Below are positions 4,263 to 5,232 of a stretch of DNA of 5,232 nt, in pieces. The notes beneath the pieces were generated by a model. It was not told where the DNA came from and made no database searches. It saw nothing but the letters and a program-made list of their open reading frames with translations. This DNA is from Solirubrobacterales bacterium (GTDB lineage: Bacteria > Actinomycetota > Thermoleophilia > Solirubrobacterales > 70-9): the NCBI GenBank assembly GCA_030152805.1, contig JASLIG010000111.1, forward strand, positions 1 to 5,232, read 5' to 3'. Both the position numbers and the translations under genes were made by a program. The stretch's first letter is position 1; each line of letters starts with the position of its first letter.

Positions 4263-5232
4263 CTACTCCAGCGTCTGCTCGACCTGCTTCGTCTCGAAGA
4301 ACTCCAACACGTCGCCCTCCTTGACGTCAGCGTAGCCGTCGAGGACGATGCCGCACTCCTGACCCTGCTCCACTTCCTGCACGTTGTCTTTGAAGCGACG
4401 CAGGGAGCCGAGCTTGCCGTCCCAGATAACCGTTCCCTCGCGCACCAGGCGCACGCTGGCGGTACGCGTGACCTTGCCCTCGTTGACGATGCAACCGGCG
4501 ATGCGGCCGACCTTGGAGGCCTTGAAGGTCTGCTTGACCTCGGCCTCGCCGAGCGTCTCCTCGACCTCGACCGCCTCCAGCATGCCCTCCATCGCGTTGC
4601 GCAGGTCTTCGGTGATTTTGTAGATCACCGAGTAAGTGCGGACGTCGACTCCCTCGCGCTCGGCGGCGCGGCGGGCGTCGGCCAGCGGGCGCACGTTGAA
4701 GCCGATGATGATCGCCTCAGAAGCGGCGGCCAGCATCACGTCGGACTCGTTGATGCCGCCGGTCTGCGAATGGATGATGTTGATCCCGACCTGCTCCTGG
4801 GGCACCTTGGCGATCTCGTCCTGGAGCGCCTCGAGCGAGCCGGCGACGTCGGCCTTGAGGACGATGTCGAGCTCCTTGATCTCGCCCTCCTGGACGCGGG
4901 CGAAGACCTCGTCGAGGCTGACCTTGCGCGCCTGGCGACGGGCCAGGGCCTCGGTCTTCAGCCGGTTGGCGCGCTCCTGGGCAAGCTGGCGGGCGCGGCG
5001 GTCGTTCTCCACCGCCTGTACGAACTCGCCGGCGTCCGAGACGCCGTCGAAGCCGAGCACCTCGACCGGCATCCCCGGGCCGGCGGCCTCGACCCGCGCG
5101 CCGGTGAAGTCGTGCATCGCCCGGACCCGGCCCCACTGCGGCCCGGCGACCAGCGAGTCGCCGACCTCGAGGGTGCCGCGCTGGACCAGCACGGTGACGA
5201 CCGGGCCGCGGCCGGGGTCGAGCTGGGACTCG
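4263..5232 (-). CDS. infB: Translation initiation factor IF2, C-terminal 322 codons (gene starts beyond the right edge)
   Basis: IF2 is the GTPase that places initiator fMet-tRNA on the 30S subunit and promotes subunit joining. The GTPase domain lies outside the window. The visible part starts with the EF-Tu-like barrel (QLDPGRGPVVTVLVQRGTL at 3-21, GRVRAM at 34-39). A charged helical linker (about 72-122) follows. The C1 domain has LKADVAGSLEAL (125-136), IHSQTGGINESD (153-164) and IIGFNVRP (175-182). The C2 barrel, which binds the initiator tRNA, runs from about 227 to 316 and includes GSLRRFKDNVQEVEQGQECGI. The usual IHSGVG in C1 reads IHSQTG. The frame is open through the window edge and the homology continues upstream of 5192, so the GTG at 5190-5192 is an internal valine, not a start. 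The stop TAG at 4263-4265 is followed after one base by rbfA. Confidence 0.98.
   Translation of the reverse strand, partial: ESQLDPGRGPVVTVLVQRGTLEVGDSLVAGPQWGRVRAMHDFTGARVEAAGPGMPVEVLGFDGVSDAGEFVQAVENDRRARQLAQERANRLKTEALARRQARKVSLDEVFARVQEGEIKELDIVLKADVAGSLEALQDEIAKVPQEQVGINIIHSQTGGINESDVMLAAASEAIIIGFNVRPLADARRAAEREGVDVRTYSVIYKITEDLRNAMEGMLEAVEVEETLGEAEVKQTFKASKVGRIAGCIVNEGKVTRTASVRLVREGTVIWDGKLGSLRRFKDNVQEVEQGQECGIVLDGYADVKEGDVLEFFETKQVEQTLE

Noticed and set aside
4717..5136. Second minus-strand frame within infB
   Set aside because: It is an Arg/Gly/Pro-rich shadow of the infB frame with no family resemblance.
1..5232. A hidden defence, mobile or otherwise undescribed system
   Set aside because: Every base outside the 84-base pnp leader and a few junction bases belongs to a gene with a recognisable family. 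No inverted-repeat ends, direct-repeat arrays, integrase or transposase motifs, or composition breaks were seen.

Overview
The window is one continuous run of nine genes, all on the minus strand. It is the core bacterial translation/RNA-metabolism operon, read here from right to left: infB (3' part only) - rbfA - nrnA-like DHH phosphoesterase - truB - ribF - rpsO - AhpE-like peroxiredoxin - DsbA-like thioredoxin-fold protein - pnp (5' end only). Base composition is strongly GC-rich and codon third positions are mostly G or C. That produces long open frames on the plus strand, none of which encodes a recognisable protein. The gene order, the 1-Cys AhpE-type peroxiredoxin, the DHH gene between rbfA and truB, and the compact forms of RibF and TruB all suggest a high-GC actinomycete. 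From remembered family sequences I would guess a deep-branching class such as Thermoleophilia (Solirubrobacterales/Gaiellales-like); this placement is an inference and was not searched.

Layout: positions 4263-5232 hold the last 322 codons of translation initiation factor IF2. Positions 3923-4261 hold ribosome-binding factor A, and 2925-3926 a nanoRNase/pAp phosphatase. Positions 2272-2922 hold a short TruB pseudouridine synthase, 1365-2258 riboflavin kinase/FAD synthetase, and 1099-1368 ribosomal protein S15. Positions 653-1102 hold a one-cysteine peroxiredoxin, and 213-722 a CPHC thioredoxin-fold protein that ends abruptly after its cis-proline motif. Positions 1-128 hold the first 42 codons of polynucleotide phosphorylase. 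Genes are packed tightly, with 4-base stop/start overlaps (ATGA or GTGA) at three junctions and gaps of 1-13 bases at the others inside the cluster. The only real intergenic gap is the 84-base pnp leader (129-212), which contains small hairpins but no convincing terminator. No interval above 300 bases lacks a gene. No tRNA, CRISPR array, mobile element or riboswitch was seen.

The genes fit together as a ribosome-biogenesis and RNA-turnover unit. IF2, RbfA, TruB and S15 serve initiation, 30S maturation and tRNA modification. PNPase and NrnA serve RNA decay, with NrnA finishing the short oligonucleotides that PNPase leaves. RibF makes FMN and FAD. The departure from the textbook order is a two-gene redox insert (peroxiredoxin plus DsbA-like) between rpsO and pnp, which are usually adjacent. 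This is mostly ordinary housekeeping DNA. I do not see an undescribed defence or mobile system. The points worth a second look are the redox pair, the truncated DsbA-like protein with its unusual start region, the pnp leader structure, and the reduced TruB and RibF.
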